The position numbers and the translations under genes were made by a program. From Pseudomonadota bacterium (GTDB lineage: Bacteria > Pseudomonadota > Gammaproteobacteria > Burkholderiales > Burkholderiaceae_C), in contig JAIUOW010000008.1 in NCBI GenBank assembly GCA_020161775.1, positions 124,001 through 188,000 of the forward strand: 64,000 nt of DNA. Direction: 5' to 3'. This document shows, piece after piece, positions 27,955 to 37,513 of the stretch. The stretch's first letter is position 1; each line of letters begins with the position of its first letter. A model generated the notes under the pieces. The model was not told where the DNA came from. It ran no database searches and saw nothing but the letters and a program-made list of their open reading frames with translations.

Positions 27955-28438
27955 GGCTGCCGCCGGTGCGCCCGCCCGCGGCGGAATACACCACCAGGTC
28001 GCGGCTCAGGTCCTTGACCTGCAGCATCAGGCCCACGGCAGGCTCGCCGTCCACGCCCACCTTGTAGCGCCATTCGTTCACCGCGCCGGTCACCACATAG
28101 CGCATGCCCTGGGCACGGGCCCATTTCTCGGCCTCGGCCTGGGCCTTGCGCTCGGCGGGCTCGAACAGGGTCTCGGGGTTCAGCGCGGCGGGGTACACCA
28201 CCAGCTGGCCCAGGCCCGCCTGGCGCAGCGCCGGCTCCAGCATGGCCTCCACCCGCAGGCCGGCCTGCGGCACGTCGGTGAAGTTGGCGATGGGCAGCAG
28301 CGCCACCTTGTCCTGCGCGGCAATGGGTTGCGCCATGGCCGACCGGGTGCTGCTGCCCGTGGGACCCAGCGGGCTGAAGGCACAGCCCGCCAGCACCATG
28401 GCACTCAACAACAAGGAGGTCAGCGAAAGTTTTTTCAT
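27860..28438 (-). CDS. pelC: Pel outer-membrane-associated lipoprotein PelC
   Basis: A 192-residue lipoprotein: signal peptide MKKLSLTSLLLSAMVLAGC with lipobox LAGC, then a mixed alpha/beta domain (VALLPIANFTDVPQAGLRVEAML, MRYVVTGAVNEWRYKVGVDGEP) fitting the PelC fold. PelC assembles as a dodecameric ring in the periplasm beneath the PelB pore and funnels the cationic polymer. ATG 28438 chosen for its canonical signal sequence; a GTG at 28447 would overlap the pelB stop (GTGA). Confidence 0.95.
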   Translation of the reverse strand: MKKLSLTSLLLSAMVLAGCAFSPLGPTGSSTRSAMAQPIAAQDKVALLPIANFTDVPQAGLRVEAMLEPALRQAGLGQLVVYPAALNPETLFEPAERKAQAEAEKWARAQGMRYVVTGAVNEWRYKVGVDGEPAVGLMLQVKDLSRDLVVYSAAGGRTGGSREALAAVGQRLAAELVSGIRVDPAGRPTTAQ

Positions 28439-28443
28439 GGGTG

Positions 28444-31400
28444 TCACCGGTCAAAAAAGGTTTCGTACTGCAAACGCAATTCCCGCACGCCGTCGCCGCC
28501 CGACAGGCCGCCGGTGCCGGGCCGCACGTCCAGATGGATGCTCATCTGGTCGCGCCCGGCCACCGAGCCTTTGGCGCCCAATCGTAGCAATCCCTGCGTC
28601 TGCTGCCCAGCGGCAGTGCGGCGGGTTTCAAAGCCGACCTCGCCCCAGGGGCGCCAGGCGCGGCTGTAAACGGCAGGGTCGCTCTGCGCCAGGCCCACGC
28701 CCAGGCTGGCCGACAGCGCGCTTGAGCTGGGGCCGAGGAACAGGCCCACGCCCGGAACGGGCGTTACCCCTCTCCCAGGTGTTGCGCCACCCGGCACCAG
28801 CAGGGCCGTAGGCGCGTCGGGCCGGCCGTCGGCGCGCACCACGCTGCGGCGCAGCTGCACCTGCAGCCGCACATCGGGGTAGTCGCGCCGCCAGTACCAG
28901 TTGCCCGTGAGCGCGGCGTCCACCGAGTTGCCAAGCCCGGCGCCGCCTTGCGTGCGAAAGCGGCTGGCCGCCAGGCTGGCCTGGCCTTCCAGCCGGTCGC
29001 CGTGGCGCAGGTTCAGGCTGGCGGCCACGCGGTCACGCGCACCGGCCACCGACATCGCGCTGCTTTCGTCGGAGCGTTCGTTGTGCGCGGCCTCCAGCTG
29101 CAGCACCGAACGGCTGGACAGGCGCCGCGTGAACTGCAGGTACACGCCGTTGATGGCGGCCAGCGCATCGCGCACCAGCCACTGCGCCTTCAGGTCGCCC
29201 CAGGGCGTGCGCGTGTCCACGCCCACGCGCAGCTCACGGTCATGGGCCGGCGTGGCGGCGATCTGCAGCGCGTCACGGCTGCGGTCGCGGCCCAGGCCCA
29301 TCTCCACCGTCAGGCGCAGCTGCGGCAGCAGCACCACCGAGGCGTCCACGCGCGTTTCGTTGCGGCTGATCACGCCGGCGCGGCGGCTGCGCTGCTGCAC
29401 GCTGGCGCGGCTGGCCATGGCCAGCAGGTCCTGCTGCAGCAGTTCCTGCGCTTCGTCGTTGGGGCCTTCGGCGCGCCGCTGGGCCTGCAGCACGCCCTGG
29501 CTGGCGGCTTCCTCGCGCCGCTGCAGCAGGCGCAGGGCGGTCAGCCGGTCTTGCGGGTCCACCCTTCCCACATTCGGCCCCGCACCTTGTTGCGAGCGCT
29601 GCGGCTCAACTGCATCCAGCAGCCGCGCCAGTTCCTGCGGGTCTTCCTGGCCCACGGCCACGGCCATTTGCTGGTAAGCGGGCACGGCCATGCGACGCGC
29701 CTGCTGCTCCCACAGCCAGCGCTGCGCGGTGTCAAACCGGCCTTCGCCCAGCAGCCAGGCGCCCACCAGCTCCTGCGTCTGGCGCCTGAGCGATGCATCG
29801 GGTGCCGCCGGGTTGCTGCTGGCGGCCAGCAGCTGGCCCAGCTGGCGCCACAGCAAGGCCTTTTGCTCGCCCCCGGCAAAGCCGGCGGCCAGGCGCATCT
29901 GTGCCAGCAGGGCCTGGCGGCCGGCTTCGCGGTCCCTGGGCGCCGCGGCGGCGCGCTGCGCCAGCAGCCACGCATGGCGGCGCACGCGCAGCGCCGGGGC
30001 CTCGCGCCCGGTGCGCTCCAGCACGTCGGCATAGTTCATGAGCCACAGGAAATCGCGCGAGCGTTCGCGCGCCAGCGGCTGCATCAGCGCCAGCGCCATG
30101 CGCGGCTCGTCCAGCAGCTGCCAGCCGGCGGCCAGCACCTCGGCATAGGCCGCGTTGGCGCGTGCGGCGGTGCCGCGCGCGCCCAGCTCGGCGCGCAGCG
30201 TGGGCACGTCCTGCTGGTCCACCAGCAGCCACCAGTACGCCACGCGCAGCGGCGCGTTGTCCGGCTGCAGCGACAGGGCGCGCGTGTAGTCGGCCCGCGC
30301 CAGCGCCACGTCGCCCAGGCGCACGTACAGGCCGGCGCGCCGCTCCAGGAATTGCGCCGACTGCTCCAGCCGCGCGCGGTGCGCGGGCGTGAGCGCCGCC
30401 AGCAGCGTGCGCAGGCCCACCGGGTTTTTCTGTTCGGCGATGCCGTCCAGCCAGGCATAGACGATGTTGTCCTGCGGGTAGCGCGGGTACAGCCGCGCGG
30501 CCAGCGCCAGCGCCTCGTCGTCGCGGTCGGCGTCCAGCCGGATGCGGATCGCGCGTTCGACCTGGTAGGCCTGCGGCTTGCCCTGCGCGATCAGCCGGTC
30601 CAGCGCGTCCAGCGCCAGCGCGCGCTCGCCGGTTTCATAGGCCAGGTCGGCGCGCAGATCCCAGTACGCGTCGTCAAATTCGCCGCCGGCGGGCAGGCGG
30701 GCTGCCTGCAGCGCGCGCAGCGCCAGCGGCATGTTGCCCAGGCGCAGGTAGATTTGCGCCAGGCGCATGGCGTCGTCGCGCGGCAGGCCGGTGCCGCGCA
30801 TGCGCTCCAGCACGGCCAGCGCCTCGGCGGGGCGGCCGGCGCGCTCCAGCAGCCCGGCTTCCAGGCCCAGCCAGCGCTCGCGCAGGGCCGCGTCGGCCTC
30901 GGGCTGCGCGGCGGGCAGCTGGCGCACAAAGGCCAGCGCGCCGTCCACCGAGCCCAGGCGCTCGTACACCTCCACCACCTTGGCCGCTTCGTCCAGGCTC
31001 AGGGACCGCTGCGACGACAGCGCCAGCCAGGCCGCCAGCAGCGCGTCGTCGTCGTACAGCATGGGGCTCAGGCGGAACACATTGGCCAGCGCCTTGTCGC
31101 TGGCATTGCGCTTGAGCAGCGCCAGCCAGGCGGCCAGCGCCTGCGGTGCCAGCCCCGCCCATTCGGACGCCTGCGCCTTGCGCTCCAGCCACACCATGTC
31201 CTGCGGCTGCAGGAGGAGCGCGGCGTCAGCCACCACCAGCGCCGCGTTCAGGTCGGCGGCTGCGCCAAAGGTGTCCCAGGCCAGTTGCAGCCGATCCAGG
31301 GGCAGGGCCTTGGCCAGCGCCGCCGCGCCGTCCTTCACGGGCACCACGTTGCGCAGATGCGCCGCCGCCTCGCGCGGCTGGGCGGCGGCCAGGGCCAGTT

Positions 31401-32280
31401 CGGCCAGCCACCAGTGCAGTTCGTCGCCCGGGGGCAGCGGCTGCGTTTCGCGCACTGCGGCTTGCCATGCGGCCACCGGCTGGCCACCGGCCAGCAGGGC
31501 GCGCACGCCCTGGCGCAACAACGTGTCGCGCGCGTCGCGCTGGGCGGTCTTGCGCCGCGCGGCAAAGTAAAGGTCGGCTGCCGCCTGGAACTGCCCCTCG
31601 GCCAGCGCCAGGCTGGCGCCGCGCGACAGGTCGGCCATGCCGGCGCCCGGCATCGCGAGCAGGCGCTGCAGCAGCTGGCCCGGGATGGCGCGCGCCTGCG
31701 CCAGCGCGGCGGCCGCACCCGCTCTGGTGCCCAGCGCAGCCTGCAGCGCCTGGGCCGACTGGATGGCGGCAAACACCTGCGCTGGCGTCGTCACGCTTGC
31801 CACGCGCTGCTGCAGGCGTTTGACGAGCTCGCTGGCGGCTACCACCGTTTCGCTGTCGCGATCACGCGACTGGGCCTGGCGCAGCTTGGCCTGCCACCAG
31901 TTGAGGTCCCAGACGTCCCAGTCAGCCTGGGCCTGGGCACTGGTGCGCGCCAGCGGCTGCGCTTCGTCCAGCACGAGGCGCGCGCCCAGCAGGTCACCAC
32001 CGGCCAGCAGCTTTTCAGCCAGCAACAGGCGCAGGCCCATGTCGTCGGGCTCGGTGCGGATGATGTTGCGCAGGTAGGCAATGCTCAGGTCGCGGTTGCC
32101 GCGGTCGCGGCCCTTGGCGTCCAGGTTGCTGCGCAACAGCGTCATCAGGTCGCTTTTGGGGAACACCAGCACCAGGCCGCCCACAGCCAGGGCCACCATG
32201 CCGGCCAGCGCACCCCATGACAGGATGCGGCTGCGGCTGGCGTCACCCGGCGCAACGGAGTACGACGAGGGTCGGTCCAA
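28444..32280 (-). CDS. pelB: Pel outer-membrane export porin/TPR protein PelB
   Basis: A protein of about 1,278 residues, similar in size to known PelB. From the N-terminus: a single membrane helix (about 15-35), a very long TPR scaffold (about 60-850), then a C-terminal beta barrel ending LRLQYETFFDR. It exports Pel across the outer membrane and its TPRs recruit PelA and PelC. The only sensible start is TTG 32280: GGAGG lies 9 nt upstream and the helix follows soon after. The frame stays open to 32787, but that part lies inside pelA. Overlaps pelA by 38 nt. Confidence 0.95.
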   Translation of the reverse strand: MDRPSSYSVAPGDASRSRILSWGALAGMVALAVGGLVLVFPKSDLMTLLRSNLDAKGRDRGNRDLSIAYLRNIIRTEPDDMGLRLLLAEKLLAGGDLLGARLVLDEAQPLARTSAQAQADWDVWDLNWWQAKLRQAQSRDRDSETVVAASELVKRLQQRVASVTTPAQVFAAIQSAQALQAALGTRAGAAAALAQARAIPGQLLQRLLAMPGAGMADLSRGASLALAEGQFQAAADLYFAARRKTAQRDARDTLLRQGVRALLAGGQPVAAWQAAVRETQPLPPGDELHWWLAELALAAAQPREAAAHLRNVVPVKDGAAALAKALPLDRLQLAWDTFGAAADLNAALVVADAALLLQPQDMVWLERKAQASEWAGLAPQALAAWLALLKRNASDKALANVFRLSPMLYDDDALLAAWLALSSQRSLSLDEAAKVVEVYERLGSVDGALAFVRQLPAAQPEADAALRERWLGLEAGLLERAGRPAEALAVLERMRGTGLPRDDAMRLAQIYLRLGNMPLALRALQAARLPAGGEFDDAYWDLRADLAYETGERALALDALDRLIAQGKPQAYQVERAIRIRLDADRDDEALALAARLYPRYPQDNIVYAWLDGIAEQKNPVGLRTLLAALTPAHRARLEQSAQFLERRAGLYVRLGDVALARADYTRALSLQPDNAPLRVAYWWLLVDQQDVPTLRAELGARGTAARANAAYAEVLAAGWQLLDEPRMALALMQPLARERSRDFLWLMNYADVLERTGREAPALRVRRHAWLLAQRAAAAPRDREAGRQALLAQMRLAAGFAGGEQKALLWRQLGQLLAASSNPAAPDASLRRQTQELVGAWLLGEGRFDTAQRWLWEQQARRMAVPAYQQMAVAVGQEDPQELARLLDAVEPQRSQQGAGPNVGRVDPQDRLTALRLLQRREEAASQGVLQAQRRAEGPNDEAQELLQQDLLAMASRASVQQRSRRAGVISRNETRVDASVVLLPQLRLTVEMGLGRDRSRDALQIAATPAHDRELRVGVDTRTPWGDLKAQWLVRDALAAINGVYLQFTRRLSSRSVLQLEAAHNERSDESSAMSVAGARDRVAASLNLRHGDRLEGQASLAASRFRTQGGAGLGNSVDAALTGNWYWRRDYPDVRLQVQLRRSVVRADGRPDAPTALLVPGGATPGRGVTPVPGVGLFLGPSSSALSASLGVGLAQSDPAVYSRAWRPWGEVGFETRRTAAGQQTQGLLRLGAKGSVAGRDQMSIHLDVRPGTGGLSGGDGVRELRLQYETFFDR

Positions 32281-35095
32281 GGCTTGTCGCCTCCACGTCC
32301 AGCCGGTCACCCCGGCGCGTTGCCTTCTGGCCCGGCGCGCCCTGCAGCTCGCAGCCCGGCGCCATGAAGGTCGCGTGCAGCGGCAGGTGACCCTCAAAGC
32401 GCAGCTGCTGGAGGTTGCCCTGCGTGGCCCAGCCGGTGAGCCGCGCGTTGGCCGACTCCATGTAAAAGCGCGAAGCCGCCCCCGCGCCGCCCGCGCCATA
32501 CAGCGCGACCGGGCCCGAAGTGTGCACATAGGCCGCCGCCTCATGCCGCACATGGCCCGCGATGTGCGTGCTGGCGCTGGCCGCGGGCAGCGCCCGGGGT
32601 TCGTCCACCCGCCATTCGCGCAGGTAGCGCCCGCCGCGCAGCTCCAGCGCGCCGCTGGCCGTGCGCGCCACCGTGGCGCGGCGCCAGTCCAGCGTGCGCT
32701 CGATGTATTCGCTGGTGTAGATCGGGTGCAGCTGCTGCTGGCGCAACTGCTCCTGCGCCCAGCCATGCACCTTGTGCAGCGACGCAATGCTGGCGCGCTT
32801 GCTGGCGATGTAGGTGTGGTAGTAGATGTTGACCGGCTTCAGACGCAGCGGCCGTTCGGTCATCTCGAAGGTTTCGATCACGCGCTCGAAGCCGTAGAAC
32901 GGGCCGGTCCAGTTGTTGGTGTAGACGTTTTCGTTCTGCATGGGCGCATAGGTCTGGAACCATTCGCCCTTCATCATGCCGATAGGCCCCACCAGCGTGA
33001 GCGTGGGTTCGGCCCTGCTGATCCAGGTGTTGCCGCTGTTCATGTTCAAAAGCCCCGCCTGGTAGGCCAGGCGCACCGGTGTTTCCAGCGGCTGGGTGTC
33101 GCCGCTCCACAGCACCACGCGCGTCTTCTTGCCGGGCGGGGCCAGGCCGTTGATGTAGTCGCGCGCGCCGGCGATCTCGCGCTGGGCATCGTAGCGGTAG
33201 CCGGGAATCCTCAGGCCCATGACGCGGCCCTCGCGCACGCGGCCCAGCTCGGTGTCGGCCCAGAAGAACGGGTGGCTGTAGGTGTGGCTGGCCATCTCCA
33301 CATGGTCCAGCGCAAAGATCCGGCGCGCCAGGCCCTCCATCTGGGGCGCCAGCGCCGCGTACAGGCCGCGCGCGCCGACCTCGCCCTCGATGATGGACAC
33401 GGTGCTGGGCCAGCGGTAGCGCTCCAGGAAGTCGCGCAGCATGACCTCGGACGCCAGCGGCGTGCCGGGCACCTCGGCGCGGCTGGGAAAGCCGTCGCCG
33501 TCCACATGGATGGTGAACAGGCGCCGGCCGCTTTCGGTGGTGACGTCGGGCACAGGAATGTCGGGGCGGACCTTGAGCGCCGCACGGAAGAACTCGATCG
33601 GGTTGACGGCCCAGCGTTCGCCGTTGTCCTGGGGCAGGTCCATCTTCCAGTAGCGGTCGGCGGCAAAGCCGCCCCAGGGCGTGATGGCGATCACGTCGGC
33701 GTTGCCGTTCGATTCACTGCGCACGCGCAGCCAGACGTCGCCCATGCCGGGGCGCAGGGCCGACGGCGTGAAGCTGCTCACGTTGGGCTGCGGCTCGATT
33801 TCAAAGCCCACATGCGGCGAACGTTTTTCCAGCGTCAGCGGTGTGGTCAGGCGCACCGTGGCGCCAATGTCCTTGCCAAAGGCATCCAGGGCCGCGTCGC
33901 CCGGCATCTCGCCCACCATCACCACGGGCACGCCCTGGCGGCGGGCGTTGTCCAGCAGCTTCATGAGCGCGGGCGTTTCCTGGAAGCTGCCGCGGTTGAA
34001 CCAGGTCACCACGCCCGCATAGCGGCCCGCCAGCACCTGCTGTGACAGCGGGGCCATCTCGGGCGCGTTCACGTACACATAGCGCGCATCCAGCCCCAGG
34101 TAATTCAGCGGCATGGTGCCCACGCGGTGGATCTCGTGCGAGGCCAGCTGGGCCAGGTGCCCCGGCTCGTCGTGGATGGCCAGCACCTGGCGGGGCAGCA
34201 ACTCCACCGCGCCTACGCCCATCATGTCCAGCGCGGGGTTGGTCACCCACGGTATGAAGCCCAGCGCCTGGATGCGCTGCGCGGTCTCGCGCGCCAGCGC
34301 CCGGTCTGCCGGGGGCACGTAGTCAATGGAGATCACCGGCAGCTTGTAGTCATCCGCGCAGCGGCGCAGCTGGGCCAACAGCCAGTCGCGGTCGGCCTGC
34401 GGCACGGCGCGGTATTCCTGCTTGCCCGCGTCCCAGCCCCGGAACAGGGATTCGGCCGCCACGGCCCAGGCCAGGGTGTGCACCTGCGGCAGGATTTCAA
34501 ACCCGCGGTTGAAGATGAGTTTCGCGTCCGGGTAGGCGCGCTTGATCTCGCGGACCAGCGACACCAGGCCGGCGATCTGGCGCTGTTGCGCCTCGGGTGT
34601 TCTGGCGGTGAGGTTGAATGAATCCAGCGTGTCCAGGAAGAACGCGCGAAAGCCCTGGTCCCACAACGGTTTGATGACCTGCGCCAGGTAAAACGCGTTC
34701 CAGCCCGGCGCGGCCTGGTCCACCACGATCGAGCCCCAGGCGGTGTTCTCGCCCAGCCGCCATTCGGGGCGCACCTGGGTGAAGTAGCTGCGCGTGGGGT
34801 GCACCTCGCCCACCGAGATATAGGCCGCAACCGTGGTGCCGGGGTTGAGCCGGTGCGGCCAGCCCGCCGGGCTGACGTTGCCGGGCTCCACCACCGCCAC
34901 GTCAAACGCGCCCAGTGATTCCCAGGGGATGTCGGTGCCGTAATAGAACGCGAAGCTTTGGGGTGGTGGCGCCGTGGCGGCGCGCACAGGGGCGGCATGC
35001 ACGGCCAGCAGCAGCAAGGCCGCGCCCAGGCCCATGCGACGCCAGAGCGTTTGCAGGCACCGCAGGAAGCGTTGCGTCAGGGCCATGGCACTCAT
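32243..35095 (-). CDS. pelA: Pel deacetylase/hydrolase PelA
   Basis: A 950-residue periplasmic protein with a signal sequence (about 1-40). The N-terminal GH114-like hydrolase domain (about 45-300) is followed by a Rossmann-like segment and a CE4-like polysaccharide deacetylase. The deacetylase shows HVDGDGF (about 527-533) and ASHTYSHPF (about 598-606), the metal-binding Asp and His pair. PelA removes acetyl groups from the polymer, making it cationic, and can cut it. ATG 35095 overlaps the upstream acyl-CoA synthetase stop (ATGA). Confidence 0.97.
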   Translation of the reverse strand: MSAMALTQRFLRCLQTLWRRMGLGAALLLLAVHAAPVRAATAPPPQSFAFYYGTDIPWESLGAFDVAVVEPGNVSPAGWPHRLNPGTTVAAYISVGEVHPTRSYFTQVRPEWRLGENTAWGSIVVDQAAPGWNAFYLAQVIKPLWDQGFRAFFLDTLDSFNLTARTPEAQQRQIAGLVSLVREIKRAYPDAKLIFNRGFEILPQVHTLAWAVAAESLFRGWDAGKQEYRAVPQADRDWLLAQLRRCADDYKLPVISIDYVPPADRALARETAQRIQALGFIPWVTNPALDMMGVGAVELLPRQVLAIHDEPGHLAQLASHEIHRVGTMPLNYLGLDARYVYVNAPEMAPLSQQVLAGRYAGVVTWFNRGSFQETPALMKLLDNARRQGVPVVMVGEMPGDAALDAFGKDIGATVRLTTPLTLEKRSPHVGFEIEPQPNVSSFTPSALRPGMGDVWLRVRSESNGNADVIAITPWGGFAADRYWKMDLPQDNGERWAVNPIEFFRAALKVRPDIPVPDVTTESGRRLFTIHVDGDGFPSRAEVPGTPLASEVMLRDFLERYRWPSTVSIIEGEVGARGLYAALAPQMEGLARRIFALDHVEMASHTYSHPFFWADTELGRVREGRVMGLRIPGYRYDAQREIAGARDYINGLAPPGKKTRVVLWSGDTQPLETPVRLAYQAGLLNMNSGNTWISRAEPTLTLVGPIGMMKGEWFQTYAPMQNENVYTNNWTGPFYGFERVIETFEMTERPLRLKPVNIYYHTYIASKRASIASLHKVHGWAQEQLRQQQLHPIYTSEYIERTLDWRRATVARTASGALELRGGRYLREWRVDEPRALPAASASTHIAGHVRHEAAAYVHTSGPVALYGAGGAGAASRFYMESANARLTGWATQGNLQQLRFEGHLPLHATFMAPGCELQGAPGQKATRRGDRLDVEATSLGPTLVVLRCAG

Positions 35096-36588
35096 GATGC
35101 GCTATCACCCTGAAGCATCGCCTGCAACAGCGGCTTCTGCACCTTGCCCAGAGCCGTGCGCGGCAGCCCCGCCAGCGCCACATAGCGGCGCGGCAGCTTG
35201 TAGCGGGCCACGCGCTGGCCCAGCCAGCCCTGCAGCGCCGCGGCGTCCAGCGCGCGGCCGTCGCACGGCACCACGGCGGCCACCACGGCCTCGCCCCAGC
35301 GCGCGTCTGCCATGCCGACCACGGCGCACTCGGCCACGTCGGGGTGGGCGGCCAGCGCGTTTTCAATCTCCGCGGGGTAGATGTTTTCGCCGCCCGAGAT
35401 GATCATGTCCTTGGCGCGGCCCACGATGCGCCAGCTGCCGTCGCCCGCCACCTGGGCCAGGTCGCCGCTGTGAAACCAGCCCTGCGCATCCACCGCGGGC
35501 ACGCGCGGCCAGTAATGGCGCACGATGTTCGGCCCGCGCAGCAACACCTCGCCCACACCGTCTTTCGCATGGGCCAGCCGCGCCTGCACGCCGGGCGCCG
35601 GCCAGCCGCAGGTGCCCGCATGGGTCATGGCATGGCGCTCGTCCAGCGCAATGGAAAACGGCCCGGTTTCGGTGGCGCCATACACATTGCACACCGGCAG
35701 GCGCCGGGCATGGAAGGCATTCACCAGCGCCTGGGGCAGCGTGCTGGAGCCGGCCCAGGCCGCGCGCAGGCTGGACAGGTCCGTGGCGGGCCAGTCCGGG
35801 TGCTCCACCAGCGCTTTCATCACGGCCGGCACCACCAGCGTGAGCGTGGGTTTGTCGTGGGCGATGCAATGCAGCAGGGCCGATGCATCAAACCGTGCAT
35901 GCAGGATCACGCAGGCGCCCGCATACAGCGCAGGCAAGGTCTGGATGCACAGCCCCCCCACATGGAACAGCGGCAACACGGTGGCCACGGTGTCCGCGGG
36001 CGTGATGCCTTGCACCTGGGCGGCAATGGCCATGTTGGCCAGCAGGTTGCCCTGGGTGTGCACCGCGCCGCGCGGCGCGCCGGTGGTACCCGAGGTATAG
36101 ACCAGCAACACCGGCAGGCTGGCGCAGCGCGCCGGCACGGCCAGGGCGCGGGCCGGCAGGCCATCCGGCGCAGCCAGGCCATGCGCGGCCAGCCCGTGGC
36201 GCAGCGCCAGGTCCCGCGCCGCTTCTGCCCAAGCACCGTCATGGATCACGCAGCGGGGCGTGCAGTCGGCCAGCACCGTGTCCCATTCGGGTGGCGCCAG
36301 GCGGAAGTTCAGCGGCACCAGCACGGCGCCAACGCGCGCCACGGCAAACAGCAGCGCGAGCTCGTCCGGGTGGTTCAGCCCCAGCCAGGCAATGCGCTCG
36401 CCCCGGCGCACGCCCTGTGCGCGAAGCCAGGCGGCCCATTGCAGGCTGCGCCGATGCAACGCCGCGTAGCCCGCGGCCACGCCGTCAAAGCGCAGCGCGG
36501 TGGCGCCGGGCCGCGCACGCGCCTGCCAGGCCGGCAGATCGGCCAGCGGCGCGGAGGACGGGAAGGGTCGTTGGGACAGCGCGGCCAT
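35092..36588 (-). CDS. AMP-forming acyl-CoA synthetase/ligase
   Basis: A 498-residue ANL-superfamily enzyme. Motifs: YTSGTTGAPRG (A3 P-loop, about 165-175), VYGATETGP (A5), GWFHSGDLA (A7), GRAKDMIISGGENIYPAEIE (A8/hinge) and LPRTALGKVQK with the catalytic A10 Lys near the end. It activates a carboxylic acid with ATP and joins it to CoA; chain type cannot be read reliably. The stop overlaps the pelA start by 4 nt, so it is very probably the first gene of the pel operon. That is not standard in the pel loci I know and may point to an acylation step or a chance fusion of operons. Confidence 0.9.
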   Translation of the reverse strand: MAALSQRPFPSSAPLADLPAWQARARPGATALRFDGVAAGYAALHRRSLQWAAWLRAQGVRRGERIAWLGLNHPDELALLFAVARVGAVLVPLNFRLAPPEWDTVLADCTPRCVIHDGAWAEAARDLALRHGLAAHGLAAPDGLPARALAVPARCASLPVLLVYTSGTTGAPRGAVHTQGNLLANMAIAAQVQGITPADTVATVLPLFHVGGLCIQTLPALYAGACVILHARFDASALLHCIAHDKPTLTLVVPAVMKALVEHPDWPATDLSSLRAAWAGSSTLPQALVNAFHARRLPVCNVYGATETGPFSIALDERHAMTHAGTCGWPAPGVQARLAHAKDGVGEVLLRGPNIVRHYWPRVPAVDAQGWFHSGDLAQVAGDGSWRIVGRAKDMIISGGENIYPAEIENALAAHPDVAECAVVGMADARWGEAVVAAVVPCDGRALDAAALQGWLGQRVARYKLPRRYVALAGLPRTALGKVQKPLLQAMLQGDSAS

Positions 36589-36690
36589 TTACCTAACTTT
36601 ACCGTCGGTTCAACCCCGTGGGACCGGCCACGGCCAATATCTGTCTTCCCATCCCCCCCATTCAGCGCCGCGCTTCATTACCATCGCCCC

Positions 36691-37404
36691 ATGCAACACA
36701 TTCTGATGATCGAGGACGACACCCGGCTGGCCCAGATGGTGGGCGAGTACCTGGGCCAGTCGGGCTTTGGCTTCTCGCATGCGCCCGACGCACGCACGGG
36801 CCTGGCACGGCTGCAGGAAGCCGCGCCGGGCAAGGCGCCGGACCTGGTGATCCTGGACCTGATGCTGCCCGACATGGACGGGCTGGAAGTGTGCCGCCGC
36901 GTGCGCGCCATGCCGGGCGACATGGCCCGCGTGCCGGTGCTCATGCTGACCGCCAAAGGCGACCCGATGGACCGCATCGTGGGCCTGGAGCTGGGCGCCG
37001 ATGACTACCTGCCCAAGCCGTTCGAGCCGCGCGAGCTGCTGGCGCGCATCCGCGCGGTGCTGCGCCGCCGTGGCGAGGGCGCGGTGCAGCAGCCAGCCAT
37101 GATGCGCTTTGGCTCGCTGGAGATCGACCGCGACGCGCGCACCGTGACGGTGGGCGGCCAGGGCGCTGAACTCACCTCCTACCAGTTCGACCTGCTCATC
37201 ACGCTGGCCGAGCGGGCTGGGCGCGTGCTCACGCGCGACCAGATCATGGAGGCCGTGCGCGGACGCGAGCTGGAAGCCTTTGACCGCTCAATCGACGTGC
37301 ACATGGGCCGCATCCGCGCCGCCATTGAGGCCGACCCGAAAAACCCGAAACGCATCGTCACGGTTCGTGGTGTAGGGTACGTCTTCGCAAAGCAGCAAGA
37401 CTAG
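36691..37404 (+). CDS. OmpR-family response regulator
   Basis: A 237-residue two-component regulator: receiver domain (1-120) with phosphoacceptor Asp in LVILDLMLP (D56), acidic pair EDD (8-10) and Lys in YLPKPFEP. A winged-helix DNA-binding domain (about 135-235) ends with RTVTVGG and DRSIDVHMGRIRAAIE. Closest in feel to RstA/OmpR regulators. It starts about 100 bp from the divergent acyl-CoA synthetase/pel operon, so it may control that operon. Followed by its kinase. Confidence 0.93.
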   Translation: MQHILMIEDDTRLAQMVGEYLGQSGFGFSHAPDARTGLARLQEAAPGKAPDLVILDLMLPDMDGLEVCRRVRAMPGDMARVPVLMLTAKGDPMDRIVGLELGADDYLPKPFEPRELLARIRAVLRRRGEGAVQQPAMMRFGSLEIDRDARTVTVGGQGAELTSYQFDLLITLAERAGRVLTRDQIMEAVRGRELEAFDRSIDVHMGRIRAAIEADPKNPKRIVTVRGVGYVFAKQQD

Positions 37405-37435
37405 AAGATATGGCTCTGTGTATTCGCCAGTGCGG

Positions 37436-37512
37436 CCGCGGAACCGGCTTTGCCGGGCCGCTGGGCGCGCCCCCCTGGGGGGGAGGCGCCGAAGGCGCTT
37501 CGGGGGGGAGCC
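37436..37512. repeat. Dispersed GC-rich intergenic repeat, copy 1
   Basis: A 75-80 bp unit with several small inverted repeats. It is nearly identical, in opposite orientation, to copies at 51526-51600 and 56025-56098. Core words include CCGGCTTTGCCGGGCC and GGCGCCGAAGGCGCTTCGG. Its right edge supplies GGGGGAG, which works as the ribosome binding site of the downstream kinase gene. Confidence 0.85.
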
Positions 37513-37513
37513 C

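Noticed and set aside
32281-32787. N-terminal extension of pelB
   Set aside because: It lies in the pelA coding region, is Arg/Cys-rich and looks like a shadow frame; a Shine-Dalgarno marks TTG 32280 instead.
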